A stretch of 64,000 nucleotides of DNA from Halapricum desulfuricans (GCF_017094525.1 NZ_CP064788.1:248001-312000), one strand, 5' to 3'; positions 26,579-35,949 are shown, counted from the first letter of the stretch. Made by a program: numbers and translations. Notes: generated by a model not told the origin, from the letters alone.

Positions 26579-27607
26579 CTAGCCGCTCTCGTCGGGCTCG
26601 ACCGAGGGGAAACCCTGCTCTTTGAGGCTGTCGATAACGGAGCGACCGTTGTCGTTGACCGACCACTCGCGGGTCGGCGGTTCGTGACCGTCGAGCACCT
26701 TGTGAACCATCTTGACGCCGTCAGAGAGCGTTTCGAGGCCGTAGCCCCCTTCGAGTACGAACCCGAGGCCGGCGTCGACCTCGTCGGTCAGCGTCCACAG
26801 GAAGTCGGTCATCAGGCCGTAGCCGTCGGTCGTGACGACCATCCGTGAGATCGGATCGTGTTCGTGGGCGTCGAAGCCGGCACTGACCAACAGCAGGTCG
26901 GGATCGAACGCCTCCAGCGACGGGCCGATCACCTCCCGCAGTGCGGCCATGTACTCGGCGTCGCCACAGCCCGCGGGGAACGGGGCGTTCAGCGTCGTCA
27001 ATTCGGCGTCGTCCTCGCCGGTCTCGCCGACGGCACCCGTGCCCGGATACAGCCCCTCCTCGTGGAAGGAGACGTAGAACACGTCCTCGCGGTCGTAGAA
27101 CATGTCCTGCGTGCCGTTTCCGTGGTGGACGTCCCAGTCGAGAATCGCGACGCGGTCGGCCGTCTCGTGCTCGATGACGTGCTGGGCCGCGACCGCGACG
27201 TTGTTGACGAAACAGAACCCCATCGCGTCGTCCTCGACGGCGTGATGACCGGGGGGCCGACCCAGCGCGAACGGCGTCTCGTGGCTCGGCCGGTCGTCGA
27301 GGGCCGTCGTCGCGGCCCACTCGGCGAGTCCGGCGCTCGCGAGCACGGCGTCCCAGGTCTCCTCGACGGCGACGGTGTCGGCGTCCCAGTTGCCGCCGCC
27401 GTCCTCGCAGAACTCCCGGACTTCGGCGATATAGTCGGCGTCGTGGACGTTTGTCACTTCGACCTCGGTCGCCGAGTCGGCCGCGACGTACTCGACGTTG
27501 TCACACTCCGAGAGACTCTGGCGTATCGCCCGGAGGCGGTCGGGGCTCTCCGGGTGGCGCGCGCCGGTGTCGTGTTCGAGGCAGATCTCGCGGTAGCCAA
27601 ACCTCAT
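26579..27607 (-). CDS. Histone deacetylase-family protein
   Basis: A 342-residue Zn-dependent amidohydrolase of the class II HDAC/AcuC family. Seen are RPPGHHAVED (tandem His charge relay), DWDVHHGNGTQDMF (Zn Asp/His), VSAGFDAHEHDP (Zn Asp) and LEGGYGLETL (catalytic Tyr replaced by the GGY context as usual). Its start overlaps the histone gene by four bases (ATGA), and RPA precedes both, so it may act on acetylated histone or other chromatin proteins; that target is inference. Acetylpolyamine deacetylation is an alternative. Confidence 0.9.
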   Translation of the reverse strand: MRFGYREICLEHDTGARHPESPDRLRAIRQSLSECDNVEYVAADSATEVEVTNVHDADYIAEVREFCEDGGGNWDADTVAVEETWDAVLASAGLAEWAATTALDDRPSHETPFALGRPPGHHAVEDDAMGFCFVNNVAVAAQHVIEHETADRVAILDWDVHHGNGTQDMFYDREDVFYVSFHEEGLYPGTGAVGETGEDDAELTTLNAPFPAGCGDAEYMAALREVIGPSLEAFDPDLLLVSAGFDAHEHDPISRMVVTTDGYGLMTDFLWTLTDEVDAGLGFVLEGGYGLETLSDGVKMVHKVLDGHEPPTREWSVNDNGRSVIDSLKEQGFPSVEPDESG

Positions 27608-28041
27608 TCAAAGTAGGGCCCGAGTTCGTCGTATAGTTCGATGTCCTCCCCCTTAACGGTACGCCGTCCGGCATGGCGTGCCAGGACCGCCGCGGCGGCC
27701 GCGACGGTGTCGGCCTCGTCTTCCAGCAACGACGCGAGCGCGATCCGGGCGTCCATCGCCACGCGGTAGTCCTCGATGTCGAGCCGCGCGATCCGGTCGA
27801 CGGGCGCGATCGGTAACTCCAGGGCGTCCGGGTCAGGAACGGTCTCGACGCCGAAGTCCTCGGGCATCAGGGTTTTCCGGCCGTCCGCGGTCGCGCGCTC
27901 GGCCGCCGCGACCGCGCGCTCGGCACCCCGTTCCTGAATCCGGCGTGTCAGCGCCTCGGTCGCCTCGGAACTCACGCGCAGGTCCCCGGCGTTGCGACGG
28001 ATGATCGAATCGACCGGAGCGAACGGTAGCTCGACGCTCAT
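27604..28041 (-). CDS. hstA: Archaeal histone with two fused histone folds
   Basis: A 145-residue protein made of two histone folds in tandem: residues 1-68 (LPFAPVDSIIRRNAGDLRVSSEATEAL ...) and 74-145 (LPIAPVDRIARLDIEDYRVAMDARIAL ...). The fold pairs with itself as in haloarchaeal HstA-type doublets. It is acidic, and in haloarchaea such histones may act more as regulators than as bulk packaging proteins. It lies 45 bases after RPA and overlaps the deacetylase start, so all three are likely one transcript. Confidence 0.95.
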   Translation of the reverse strand: MSVELPFAPVDSIIRRNAGDLRVSSEATEALTRRIQERGAERAVAAAERATADGRKTLMPEDFGVETVPDPDALELPIAPVDRIARLDIEDYRVAMDARIALASLLEDEADTVAAAAAVLARHAGRRTVKGEDIELYDELGPYFE

Positions 28042-28086
28042 ACGCCATATCGGGGCCGATGCGGGCTTAAGAGTTTCCCGTCTGCG

Positions 28087-29514
28087 CTAGAAGAGCTCCT
28101 CGGCGTCGACTCGGTCGGCCCGGCGCTGGCCGCGCACGGTGACCTGCTGGCCGAGCTGGACGTGCTCGTCGGTCTCGACGCTGATGGTCTCCTCGCCGTC
28201 GTCGACGATCACCGGATCGCCTGTCTGGACGACCGTCCCTGTCACTTCTATCTGCTCGCCGCCCGTGCCGTCGCTGTCGTCACTGCCGACGCCCGCTGGC
28301 TCGCTTCCGTCGTCGGTCCCGCGGTCGTCCGCGAACGTGTCGAGGCCGGTCGACGATTCGCTGCTGGCGCCCCCGCTGTCTCCGTTGCTCGCCGCCCCCG
28401 CACCGGAGCCGTCCTCCAGCACGACGACCGCCGACCCCCAGCCTGCGGACGCCTCGAGGTCGTCCTGCCAGCCGTCCTGAATCTCGGCGTCAGCGACGAA
28501 CACCTCGTCGCCCGGCCCGAGGTCGATGTCGGCCTTTTCGCCCCACAGTGCCACCCGGATGTCGCCGGTGTCGTCCTGGATTCGGACGTTGCGGACCTGC
28601 CCCTCGCTGCCGTCGTCCCGATCGAACGTCCGCTTCGGGTCGGCCGATCGGACGACGCCGCCGATGTCGACCGTCTGGTCGAGTTCGACGCCGCCGATCG
28701 GGTCGGTCTCCGGGCTGAAGTCGATCTCGTCGTCGATCGCCTCGACCGCCCCGCGGTCGCCGACGTGCAACTCCAGGCTGCCGTCGCGCTCGCGGACGTA
28801 GCCGTCGACGACCTCGACGGGCGTGCCAGCCTCGAGTTCCTCGGCGCGGTCGGCCCGGTCGTCCCACAGCGTCACGCGGATCCGCCCGGACTCGTCACCC
28901 AGCGTGAGGTTCGCGACCCGTCCCTCGCTGCCGTCGTCGCGGTCGAACGTGCGAACCGACTCGGTGTCGAGGACGATCCCCCTGACGTTGACGTCCGATT
29001 GCCCCATCGACAGCGAGTCGACGTCGGTCCGCCCGTCGAGGTCGACCTCGATCTCGGCGTCCTCGTCCGGTTCGGCCTTGTCGACGCTGACCTCCAGGCC
29101 GCTGTAGCCGTCTTTTGGCCGGCCCTTGACGCGCAGGACGTCACCCGCCTGGAGCTCTCCGTCGTCGATCGAGCGGGCCTGTTCGTCCCAGAAGGAGAGC
29201 CGCACCTGTCCCGTCTCGTCGGCGGCCTCGACGTTGATGACGCGGCCGTCCTCGTCGTCGCCGTCGCGCTCGAACGTGCGCAACTCCCCGATCGAGGTCA
29301 CCTTCGCGAGGAACTTCACCTCGTCCATGCCGGGCTCAATGTCGGCGATCGCGTTGACCTCGTTCTCGCTGAGTTCGTGCGCGATCAGCATCGCCGCCGT
29401 CTCCTCGTCCGCGAGCCCCCCCATCTGTTCGACTTTCTGCTCGACGGCCTCCCGGAACTCCTCCTCGGAGACGTCGGCCTCGAGATCCGCGTAGACGTCC
29501 TCGATTGCACCCAT
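28087..29514 (-). CDS. rpa: Replication protein A (ssDNA-binding, multi-OB-fold)
   Basis: A 475-residue single-strand DNA-binding protein. After a helical N-terminus (about 1-60) come three OB folds, at roughly 65-150, 170-255 and 280-365, each with a strand pair like GRVANLTLGDESGRIRVTLWDD. A long Ser/Gly/Asp-rich linker (about 370-425) leads to a small C-terminal OB-like domain (IEVTGTVVQTGDPVIVDDGEE). It acts in replication and repair. First gene of the operon with histone and deacetylase. Confidence 0.93.
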   Translation of the reverse strand: MGAIEDVYADLEADVSEEEFREAVEQKVEQMGGLADEETAAMLIAHELSENEVNAIADIEPGMDEVKFLAKVTSIGELRTFERDGDDEDGRVINVEAADETGQVRLSFWDEQARSIDDGELQAGDVLRVKGRPKDGYSGLEVSVDKAEPDEDAEIEVDLDGRTDVDSLSMGQSDVNVRGIVLDTESVRTFDRDDGSEGRVANLTLGDESGRIRVTLWDDRADRAEELEAGTPVEVVDGYVRERDGSLELHVGDRGAVEAIDDEIDFSPETDPIGGVELDQTVDIGGVVRSADPKRTFDRDDGSEGQVRNVRIQDDTGDIRVALWGEKADIDLGPGDEVFVADAEIQDGWQDDLEASAGWGSAVVVLEDGSGAGAASNGDSGGASSESSTGLDTFADDRGTDDGSEPAGVGSDDSDGTGGEQIEVTGTVVQTGDPVIVDDGEETISVETDEHVQLGQQVTVRGQRRADRVDAEELF

Positions 29515-29592
29515 GGCTAGCGGTGTTGACGGCTGGATCGCGTTTAAACAATACGGTCACGGGGCGTTCGAGACGCTCGACGTCCGGGGCAC

Positions 29593-30528
29593 TCACTCGC
29601 GAGTCCCGGGCACCCGGCCGACAGTCACGTAGAACGGGACCGTCTCCCGTCGGCGATAGTCGCGCCGTTGCATCTGTTCGACGACCGATCGGCCCATCGA
29701 CCGCCACTCCTCGCGCAGCCGTTCGTAGGCCTCGGGGCCGTCGCCGGCGACCAGTTCGGCGCGGCTGTCGGCCAGGCCGTCGCCGGTGGCCTTCAGGCGG
29801 GCGTCCTCGACGGCCTGCTCGGAGTAGGGCGGCTCGACGGTCCGGACGTGGTCGTACCGGCGGGTTCGAACGTCTTGCAGGCCGGCCGCTTCAAATCGCT
29901 CGCGCACGTTCGCGCCCAGCGTGACGTCGGTATCGACGCCGTCGAGATACCGCTCGCGGGCGCGGCGGGCCAGCGACGGCTCGGACTCGACCGTCGACTC
30001 GACGGTGACGGCCCCGTTGTCGGGTTCGACGGCCGCGACGAGGTCCCTCGAGACGCGGGCGAAGTCCCCGATCGCGGCATCGGGATCGGGCAGATTGATC
30101 AACAGCGCCTGACAGACGACGAGATCGAAGCTGTCGTCCGGGAACGGCAGTCGCGTCGCGTCCCCGCGAACAGCCGGGGGTTCGAGACGGGCGAGCAGGT
30201 CGGGGTCGGCGTCACAGCCGACGACGGTACCCGGGACCTCTTCGCGGAGAACGCGCGTGAGCTCGCCGGTCCCACAGCCGGCGTCGAGCACGCGCTCGCG
30301 GCTGGCCAGTCGCAGGTCGGACAGGGCCTCGCGGCTGCCCGCCCACATACCCTCGCGGGTGGTTTCGAGGTACTCGGCGCTGAACTGGCGCACAGCCGCG
30401 TTTGCGAACCCAGAGAGAAAAGTCGGCCGATCCGTGCCGGCGGTCCGAGCTAGCAAGCCGGTGACATCCCGGGGCAATCCGCCGGAGCCGTTGTCCCAGC
30501 CTGGACTGCACTGGTTCGTCTCCGGCAT
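29593..30528 (-). CDS. SAM-dependent methyltransferase
   Basis: A 311-residue class I methyltransferase. Motif I is VLDAGCGTGELTRVL, followed by VVGCDADPDLLARL and the post-II motif FDLVVCQALLINLPDPDAAI. The substrate is unknown; the C-terminal charged region (YERLREEWRSMGRSVVEQM) is typical of small-molecule methyltransferases. ATG 30528 is preferred; an ATG 14 codons upstream is possible. It is monocistronic and divergent from hisS. Confidence 0.8.
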   Translation of the reverse strand: MPETNQCSPGWDNGSGGLPRDVTGLLARTAGTDRPTFLSGFANAAVRQFSAEYLETTREGMWAGSREALSDLRLASRERVLDAGCGTGELTRVLREEVPGTVVGCDADPDLLARLEPPAVRGDATRLPFPDDSFDLVVCQALLINLPDPDAAIGDFARVSRDLVAAVEPDNGAVTVESTVESEPSLARRARERYLDGVDTDVTLGANVRERFEAAGLQDVRTRRYDHVRTVEPPYSEQAVEDARLKATGDGLADSRAELVAGDGPEAYERLREEWRSMGRSVVEQMQRRDYRRRETVPFYVTVGRVPGTRE

Positions 30529-30643
30529 TGACCGGGAAACACTCGTGTCTCCCGTCTGTCGGATTGGCAACGGCTGACGCGGGTGGGCTTTCTCTCGACC
30601 CGTTTCCGAACCCCTATGTCGCTCCCGTGATCACAACGGAGTA

Positions 30644-31933
30644 ATGACCGACATCGAGAGCCTGAAGGGATTCTACGATCGGTATCCCGAGGAGTTCGCC
30701 GCCTGGCGGGACGTCATCGACGTCGTCGAGACGACTGCCGCGGAGTTCGGCTTCCGGGAGATCGACACGCCGGCCGTCGAGCGTCGGGCGCTCTACGAGA
30801 TCAAGTCCGGCGAGGAACTGATGGACCAGACCTACTCCTTCAAAGATCGCGGGGGCCGGCAGGTCACGCTCACGCCCGAGCAGACGCCGACCCGTGCGCG
30901 GCTGGTCCAGCAGCGCAAGGACCTCAAGACGCCGATCAAGTGGTACGACACCTCGAAACGGTGGCGCTACGAGAACGTCCAGAAGGGCCGGGATCGGGAG
31001 TTCTTCCAGACCGACATCGACGTCTTCGGCATTGAGTCCGTTGAGGCCGACGCCGAGGTCATCGCCGTCGCCGCGACGATCTACGAGCGGCTGGGCGTGG
31101 CCGACCGCGTCGAGTTTCTGATCAACGACCGGACGCTGCTCGATGCGCTGCTGGCAGCCGAGGGGATCGCCAACACCGACGCGGTGATGAAAGTCATCGA
31201 CGACAAGGAGAAACTCGCCCGCGAGGAGTTCCTGACCGAGTTGCGCAACACCGGCGTCGCTCACGAGTCGGCCGAACGGATCGACGAACTCACCTCGATC
31301 CGGGGGCCGATCACCGAGGAGATCGACCGGTTGCGCGAGCTCGCGCCCGACGACGAGGCTGCCGTCGAGGCAGTCGATCGGATGGCTGATCTGGCCGACG
31401 CGCTGGAGTCCTACGGCGTCGCTGAGGCCTGCAAGCTCGACCTGTCGATCGTCCGCGGGCTCGCCTACTACACGGGCCTGGTCTTCGAGGCCTTCGACAG
31501 CGAAGGCGAGTTGCGCGCACTCTTCGGCGGCGGTCGCTACGACGACCTCGTGGGCCTGTTCGGCAGTCAGGACGTGTCTGCGGTCGGATTCGCCTTCGGC
31601 TATTCGACGACGCGCGAACTCCTCAAGATGGAAGGCGAGTGGCCCGCCGAGGAGGTATCGACCGACGTCTACGTCGCCGCTGTCTCCGGGGACGTTCGCG
31701 AGGCGGCACTCGGATTCGCGAGCGGTCTCCGTGAGGCAGGGCTCGTTGTCGAAACCGATCTGGCGAACCGCGGGCTCGGCGGCCAGTTCGAGTACGCCGA
31801 CAGTATCAACGCCGACACGGTCCTGATCGTCGGCCAGCGCGACCTTGACGACGGGGTCGTCACCGTCCGTGACATGGACAGCGGCGACGAACGGCGGGTG
31901 TCGATCGAGGACGTCGTCGACGAACTCGCGTAG
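30644..31933 (+). CDS. hisS: Histidyl-tRNA synthetase
   Basis: A 429-residue class II aminoacyl-tRNA synthetase. Motif 2 is KRWRYENVQKGRDREFFQTDIDVFG, the HisA-specific signature is LSIVRGLAYYTGLVFE, motif 3 is LFGGGRYDDLVGLFG ... VGFAFGYSTTRELL, and a C-terminal anticodon-binding domain follows (VYVAAVSGDVREAALGFASGL). ATG 30644 has GGAG four bases upstream. Confidence 0.97.
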   Translation: MTDIESLKGFYDRYPEEFAAWRDVIDVVETTAAEFGFREIDTPAVERRALYEIKSGEELMDQTYSFKDRGGRQVTLTPEQTPTRARLVQQRKDLKTPIKWYDTSKRWRYENVQKGRDREFFQTDIDVFGIESVEADAEVIAVAATIYERLGVADRVEFLINDRTLLDALLAAEGIANTDAVMKVIDDKEKLAREEFLTELRNTGVAHESAERIDELTSIRGPITEEIDRLRELAPDDEAAVEAVDRMADLADALESYGVAEACKLDLSIVRGLAYYTGLVFEAFDSEGELRALFGGGRYDDLVGLFGSQDVSAVGFAFGYSTTRELLKMEGEWPAEEVSTDVYVAAVSGDVREAALGFASGLREAGLVVETDLANRGLGGQFEYADSINADTVLIVGQRDLDDGVVTVRDMDSGDERRVSIEDVVDELA

Positions 31934-32011
31934 CTGTCGTCCCACTCGGACGATCAAAGACCGACCGAAGCGGACCAAACGTTGATTACGCGATGTGCCG
32001 ACCCTGCGTGT

Positions 32012-33091
32012 ATGAAGGTCGTCCTGATCGGGGTCGGTCAAGCCGGCGGCAAGATCACCCAGGCCCTCGCCGCATACGACTACGAGATGGGGTTCGACGC
32101 GATCCAGGGGGCGCTGGCAGTCAACACCGCCGAGGCCGATCTGCAGGCACTCGATATCGACACGCAGCTGATCGGGCGCGATCGCGTGAAAGGCCACGGC
32201 GTCGGCGGGGACAACGAACTCGGTGCCGAGATCATGCGCGAGGCGTCGACGGAAGTGATCGACGAACTCGACGGCCGGATCACCTCCCGCGCGGAGGGGA
32301 TCGTGATCGTCGCCGGGCTCGGCGGCGGGACCGGCTCCGGCGGCGCGCCGATGCTGGCACGCGAACTCAAGCGCATCTACGACATCCCCGTCTACGTGCT
32401 CGGTGTGTTACCGGGACGCAACGAGGGGTCGATCTATCAGGCGAACGCCGGTCGGTCGCTCAAGACCGTCGCCCGCGAGGCCGACGCGACGGTCCTGATC
32501 GACAACGACGCCTGGCACGACAACGAGGAGAGCCTCGAGGCGAGTTTCGAGACGATCAACCGGAACATTGCCCAGCGCGTCGGCCTGTTGCTGGCCGCCG
32601 GCGAGGTCGTCGACGGGGTCGCCGAGAGCGTCGTCGACTCCAGCGAAGTCATCAACACGCTCCGGCCCGGGGGGATCGCATCGATCGGGTACGCCTCCGC
32701 GGCGGCAGCCGAGGACAGCGCGGACAACGTCAACAACATCGTCACCGCGACGCGAAACGCCCTGCTCTCGGGGACGAGTCTCCCGAACGCGGTCGAGGCC
32801 GACACGGCGCTGCTGGTGATCGGCGGTGACCCCGACCGCATCGCCCGCAAGGGCGTCGAACGCGCGCGCCGCTGGCTCGAGGACGAGACCGGCTGTCTGG
32901 AGGTCAGGGGCGGGGACTTCCCGCTCGATAGCGAGCGACTCGCCGCGCTCGTGCTGCTCGGCGGAGTCGAACGCTCCAGTCGGATCGACGAGTTCCTCGA
33001 CCGCGCTCGCGAGGCACACGAGCGAGCCAGCGAGCCGACGCCGGATCCGAACGACGCCTTCGAGAACGATCAGCTCGAAGACCTCTTTTGA
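32012..33091 (+). CDS. cetZ: CetZ-family tubulin-like GTPase
   Basis: A 359-residue tubulin/FtsZ-superfamily protein. The N-terminus MKVVLIGVGQAGGKITQAL and the tubulin signature GLGGGTGSGGAPMLA (G-box) are clear, with the conserved NTAEADL context of CetZs and TSLPNAVEADTALLVIGG in the C-terminal half. CetZ proteins set cell shape and motility in haloarchaea. ATG 32012 is chosen; a start at 31982 would add ten unlike residues. The C-terminal tail is acidic and ends in DQLEDLF, possibly a partner-binding peptide. Confidence 0.93.
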   Translation: MKVVLIGVGQAGGKITQALAAYDYEMGFDAIQGALAVNTAEADLQALDIDTQLIGRDRVKGHGVGGDNELGAEIMREASTEVIDELDGRITSRAEGIVIVAGLGGGTGSGGAPMLARELKRIYDIPVYVLGVLPGRNEGSIYQANAGRSLKTVAREADATVLIDNDAWHDNEESLEASFETINRNIAQRVGLLLAAGEVVDGVAESVVDSSEVINTLRPGGIASIGYASAAAAEDSADNVNNIVTATRNALLSGTSLPNAVEADTALLVIGGDPDRIARKGVERARRWLEDETGCLEVRGGDFPLDSERLAALVLLGGVERSSRIDEFLDRAREAHERASEPTPDPNDAFENDQLEDLF

Positions 33092-33105
33092 CGGTCGACG
33101 CGTCG

Positions 33106-33522
33106 TCACTCGTCGAGGTCGAGGTCTTCGAGCGCCGCGGCGACGTCGTCGTCGTCGGCCTCGTCTTCGTCGGGGAGCGCCACGTCGTCGTCGGTCTGCT
33201 CGTCCTGCGACGACTCGTCCGACTCCTGTGAGGGGCTGTCGGGCTCCGGTGGCGGATTCTCGGCAGTATCAGGTTCCGTCGACGACGCCTCGGAAGTCCC
33301 CGATCGGCCGGGATCGAGCGACGGGCCGCTTGACTCTCCCAGGTCGGCGTCGAGGTCCCCGCCGGGTGGGCTGTTCCAGACGTCGTGTTCGTTGAGCACC
33401 GTGTCTCGATGGCCCAGTAGCCACTCGACGTAGCCGTCGAGGTCCTCGAACCCGTGCTCGTCGGCCTCGCGGCGCAGGTTGTCTATCATCGCCGGATCGA
33501 GGTCCAGGGAAACGTCCGCCAT
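33106..33522 (-). CDS. RHH-like protein with long acidic tail
   Basis: A 138-residue protein. The N-terminus (about 1-45: SLDLDPAMIDNLRREADEHG, then DGYVEWLLGHRD) has the strand-helix-helix layout of ribbon-helix-helix proteins. From residue 55 on it is disordered and acidic (Ser/Asp/Glu/Pro). I do not recognise the family. A TATA box at 33545-33554 predicts a leaderless message starting at this ATG. It converges on cetZ with a 14-base gap. Confidence 0.7.
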   Translation of the reverse strand: MADVSLDLDPAMIDNLRREADEHGFEDLDGYVEWLLGHRDTVLNEHDVWNSPPGGDLDADLGESSGPSLDPGRSGTSEASSTEPDTAENPPPEPDSPSQESDESSQDEQTDDDVALPDEDEADDDDVAAALEDLDLDE

Positions 33523-33544
33523 CGTTTCCCGTTCGTCGGTCGAA

Positions 33545-33554
33545 GTATAAATAC
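33545..33554 (-). promoter_or_regulatory. Palindromic TATA box
   Basis: GTATAAATAC is centred about 27 bases before the ATG at 33522, which fits a leaderless transcript. Confidence 0.55.
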
Positions 33555-33602
33555 TCCTGTGTCGCAACCGCCGATCGGCTCGACGGGCAGTTCGATCGAC
33601 GA

Positions 33603-34946
33603 CTAGACGAGGCTGCGGCCGTCGAATTCGGTCCGGTCGTACTCGATGTCCATCAGCGAGAGGATCGTCGGCGCGATGTCGAACAGGTCGGCGTCCTCGA
33701 TGCGGACGTCGGGGTTGTCGACGTACAGCGTCGCGTTGTCGAAGCTGTGCATCCCGTTGCGCGGCCCCACGCCGAAGACCTCGCTGTCGCCCTTGAACCC
33801 GGCCTTCAGGTCGAATCCGTGGTTGGGGATCACGACCAGATCGGGCGCGATGTCGTCGTGATCGCCACGGAAGGCGTCCTCGCCGGTGACGACCCGGTCC
33901 GCGACCGGGTTGCCGTCCGGCCCTTCGAGGCGCTCGAGTTCGGCCCTGAGTTCGGCGCGTACCTCCTCGTACTCGGATTCGGGCACGCTCCCGCGCGGTT
34001 CCCGTCCCTCCAGATTGAGGTAGAACCGGCCGGGGATCAGCGAGTACGCCGTCGTCTCGTCGGCGATGTCGCCCAGCTCCTCGTGGTCCTCGTCGTCGTA
34101 AGAGAGCCACCCTTCCCGGGCGAGCCACTCGTTGAGATGGACCTCGTACTCCAGCGAGGTGAACCCGTGGTCGGAAGCGACCATCATCGTCACGTCGTCG
34201 GCGAGCAGTTCCCGCAACTCACCGAGGTAGTCGTCGACCGTGCGATAGAACTCGATGAACTCCTCTCTGTACTCGCCGTCCTGCTCGTAGTCCTTGAACA
34301 GGAAGTGGTTGACCCGGTCAGTCGTCATGAAGACGCCGAAAAACAGGTCCCAGTCGTCCTCCTGAATGTAGTGTTTGAACGCCTCGAACCGTCTTTCGAG
34401 CGTCTCGTGGGCGTCCTCGATGAACTCGCTCTTGTCCGCGTCGTGGCCGAGTTTGGCGTTGACGTCGATCCGGTAGTCGATCCCCTCGAGGTAGTCCCGA
34501 AGCTCGTCGGGGTAGGCGGCCTTTTCGACGCTCGGCGAGAGAAAGCCCGAGACCATCCGCTGGACGTCACGCTGGGGCGGGAACGTGACTGGCACGTTCA
34601 TTACCGTCGCTCGCCTGTCCTCGGCCTCGATGCGGTCCCACACCCGGGTCGCCTGCACGTCCCGACCCATGGGGACGTAGGTGTCATACGAGCCGACTTC
34701 CCGGTCCTGGAAGCCGTAGACGCCGGTCTCGCCGGGGTTGACGCCGGTCGTCAGCGACGGCCAGCAGGCGCTGGACTCGGGGGGGACGATACTGTCGATC
34801 GCGCCGGCGCTCCCCTCGTCGGCGATCGCGGCGAGGTTCTCGAACTCTTCCTCGTGGTCGGCGAGCAGGCTGTAGGGCACCCCGTCGATCCCGAAAAACG
34901 CGACACGGGGCCCGCCATCGCCTCGAAGCCGGTCGAACAGTCCCAT
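33603..34946 (-). CDS. Type I phosphodiesterase / nucleotide pyrophosphatase family protein
   Basis: A 447-residue member of the alkaline-phosphatase superfamily (NPP-like). It has FFGIDGVPYSLL (first metal Asp), SSACWPSLTTGVNPGETGVYGF (Thr/Ser nucleophile region), MVASDHGFTSL (second metal Asp/His) and a C-terminal DLFDIAPTILSLM plus EYDRTEFDGRSL. No signal peptide or membrane helix is seen, so it is probably cytoplasmic. ATG 34946 follows a GGAG-like stretch. A similar 544-residue protein is at 56705. Confidence 0.85.
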   Translation of the reverse strand: MGLFDRLRGDGGPRVAFFGIDGVPYSLLADHEEEFENLAAIADEGSAGAIDSIVPPESSACWPSLTTGVNPGETGVYGFQDREVGSYDTYVPMGRDVQATRVWDRIEAEDRRATVMNVPVTFPPQRDVQRMVSGFLSPSVEKAAYPDELRDYLEGIDYRIDVNAKLGHDADKSEFIEDAHETLERRFEAFKHYIQEDDWDLFFGVFMTTDRVNHFLFKDYEQDGEYREEFIEFYRTVDDYLGELRELLADDVTMMVASDHGFTSLEYEVHLNEWLAREGWLSYDDEDHEELGDIADETTAYSLIPGRFYLNLEGREPRGSVPESEYEEVRAELRAELERLEGPDGNPVADRVVTGEDAFRGDHDDIAPDLVVIPNHGFDLKAGFKGDSEVFGVGPRNGMHSFDNATLYVDNPDVRIEDADLFDIAPTILSLMDIEYDRTEFDGRSLV

Positions 34947-35013
34947 ACTCCCGTTATCAGTGACAGCCACAAGAAGCTTCTTTTCGCACGTTCCCTCCAG
35001 CAGGGGGAACTGC

Positions 35014-35145
35014 TTACGGCTCGTCGTCCGCCGAGGAATCGTAGTTCTCCGGCACGACCGTCACGTGATCGAGCCCCGACCGGGGACGGCGCTCGGGGAC
35101 GACCGTCGGATGATCCATGCCGGCTGACTGACGAGTGGTTGCCAT
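35014..35145 (-). CDS. Small protein with internal TVVPE repeat
   Basis: A 43-residue reading, MATTRQSAGMDHPTVVPERR, then SGLDHVTVVPENYDSS and an acidic end. The motif (M/L)DH.TVVPE occurs twice, 18 residues apart. A TATA-like ATAATTA/TTATAT at 35173-35181 lies about 30 bases upstream of ATG 35145, predicting a leaderless start. Other ATGs upstream in frame (35175, 35187, 35193) would place the TATA inside the gene. Function unknown. Confidence 0.5.
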   Translation of the reverse strand: MATTRQSAGMDHPTVVPERRPRSGLDHVTVVPENYDSSADDEP

Positions 35146-35279
35146 CGCAGGCGTTCCTACGCGCTCGATCCGCATATAATTACCCATGCTCATAACGAAT
35201 CGGAGCGAACCGGAGCATGTCCGGGATGCATACGAAGCGCTGTCGGACGCAGCAACGGCCGGAAATCGGCGTCGCGGCG

Positions 35280-35813
35280 CTACGCGAACGTTTCGTCGTA
35301 CAGTTGCTGGGCGTGTTCGATCGCGTCGAAGGCGGCCTGCTTGTCCTCCCAGCCCAGCGTTTCGACTTCCTTGCCTTCTTCGAGGTTCTTGTAGGTCGCG
35401 AAGAACTCGTCGATCTCGTCGAGCGTCTGCTGGGGGATGTCCTCGAGGTCCTCGATGTGGTCGTACCGGGGGTCCTCGGTCGGGACGGCGATGACCTTGT
35501 CGTCCTGCTCGCCGTCGTCGTCCATCTTCATCAGCGCGACCGGGCGCGCCTCGATGACACAGCCGGGGAAGGTCTGATCTTCGACGAGCACCAGCACGTC
35601 GAAGGGGTCCTCGTCGTCGTAGTAGGACTGGGGAATGAACCCGTAATCGGAGGGGTAGTGAACGTTGCTGTGCAGGACCCGATCGAGCACGACGCCGGGG
35701 ATGTCCTTGTCGTACTCGTATTTGTTGCGCTCGCCTTTGAGACACTCGACGACCGCGTAGATCTCTTCGGGCGGGTTCGGTCCGGTTTCCAGGTCTTCCC
35801 AGAGGTTCGTCAT
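35280..35813 (-). CDS. ppa: Inorganic pyrophosphatase
   Basis: A 177-residue family I soluble pyrophosphatase that drives biosynthetic reactions by hydrolysing PPi. Active-site segments: ERNKYEYDKDIPGVVLDRVL, YPSDYGFIPQSYYDDEDPFDVLVLV (Mg-binding Asp cluster) and MKMDDDGEQDDKVIAVP. ATG 35813 gives MTNLWEDLETGPNPPEEIYAVVE, the family start; the longer frame to 35912 is not. Confidence 0.96.
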   Translation of the reverse strand: MTNLWEDLETGPNPPEEIYAVVECLKGERNKYEYDKDIPGVVLDRVLHSNVHYPSDYGFIPQSYYDDEDPFDVLVLVEDQTFPGCVIEARPVALMKMDDDGEQDDKVIAVPTEDPRYDHIEDLEDIPQQTLDEIDEFFATYKNLEEGKEVETLGWEDKQAAFDAIEHAQQLYDETFA

Positions 35814-35949
35814 CACTCGCCTCTCCGGGCACCGGCCAAAAAGTCCTTTCGACAGCAGCACCAAGCCCGAACCGACTTCCGGACCGGACCGCGAAATCGG
35901 GGACCACGACAACGGTTACACTACATCCCCTCGACACGACTAATGTACA

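Noticed and set aside
28162-29520. A 452-codon plus-strand frame opposite RPA
   Set aside because: Antisense shadow of the repeated OB-fold sequence.
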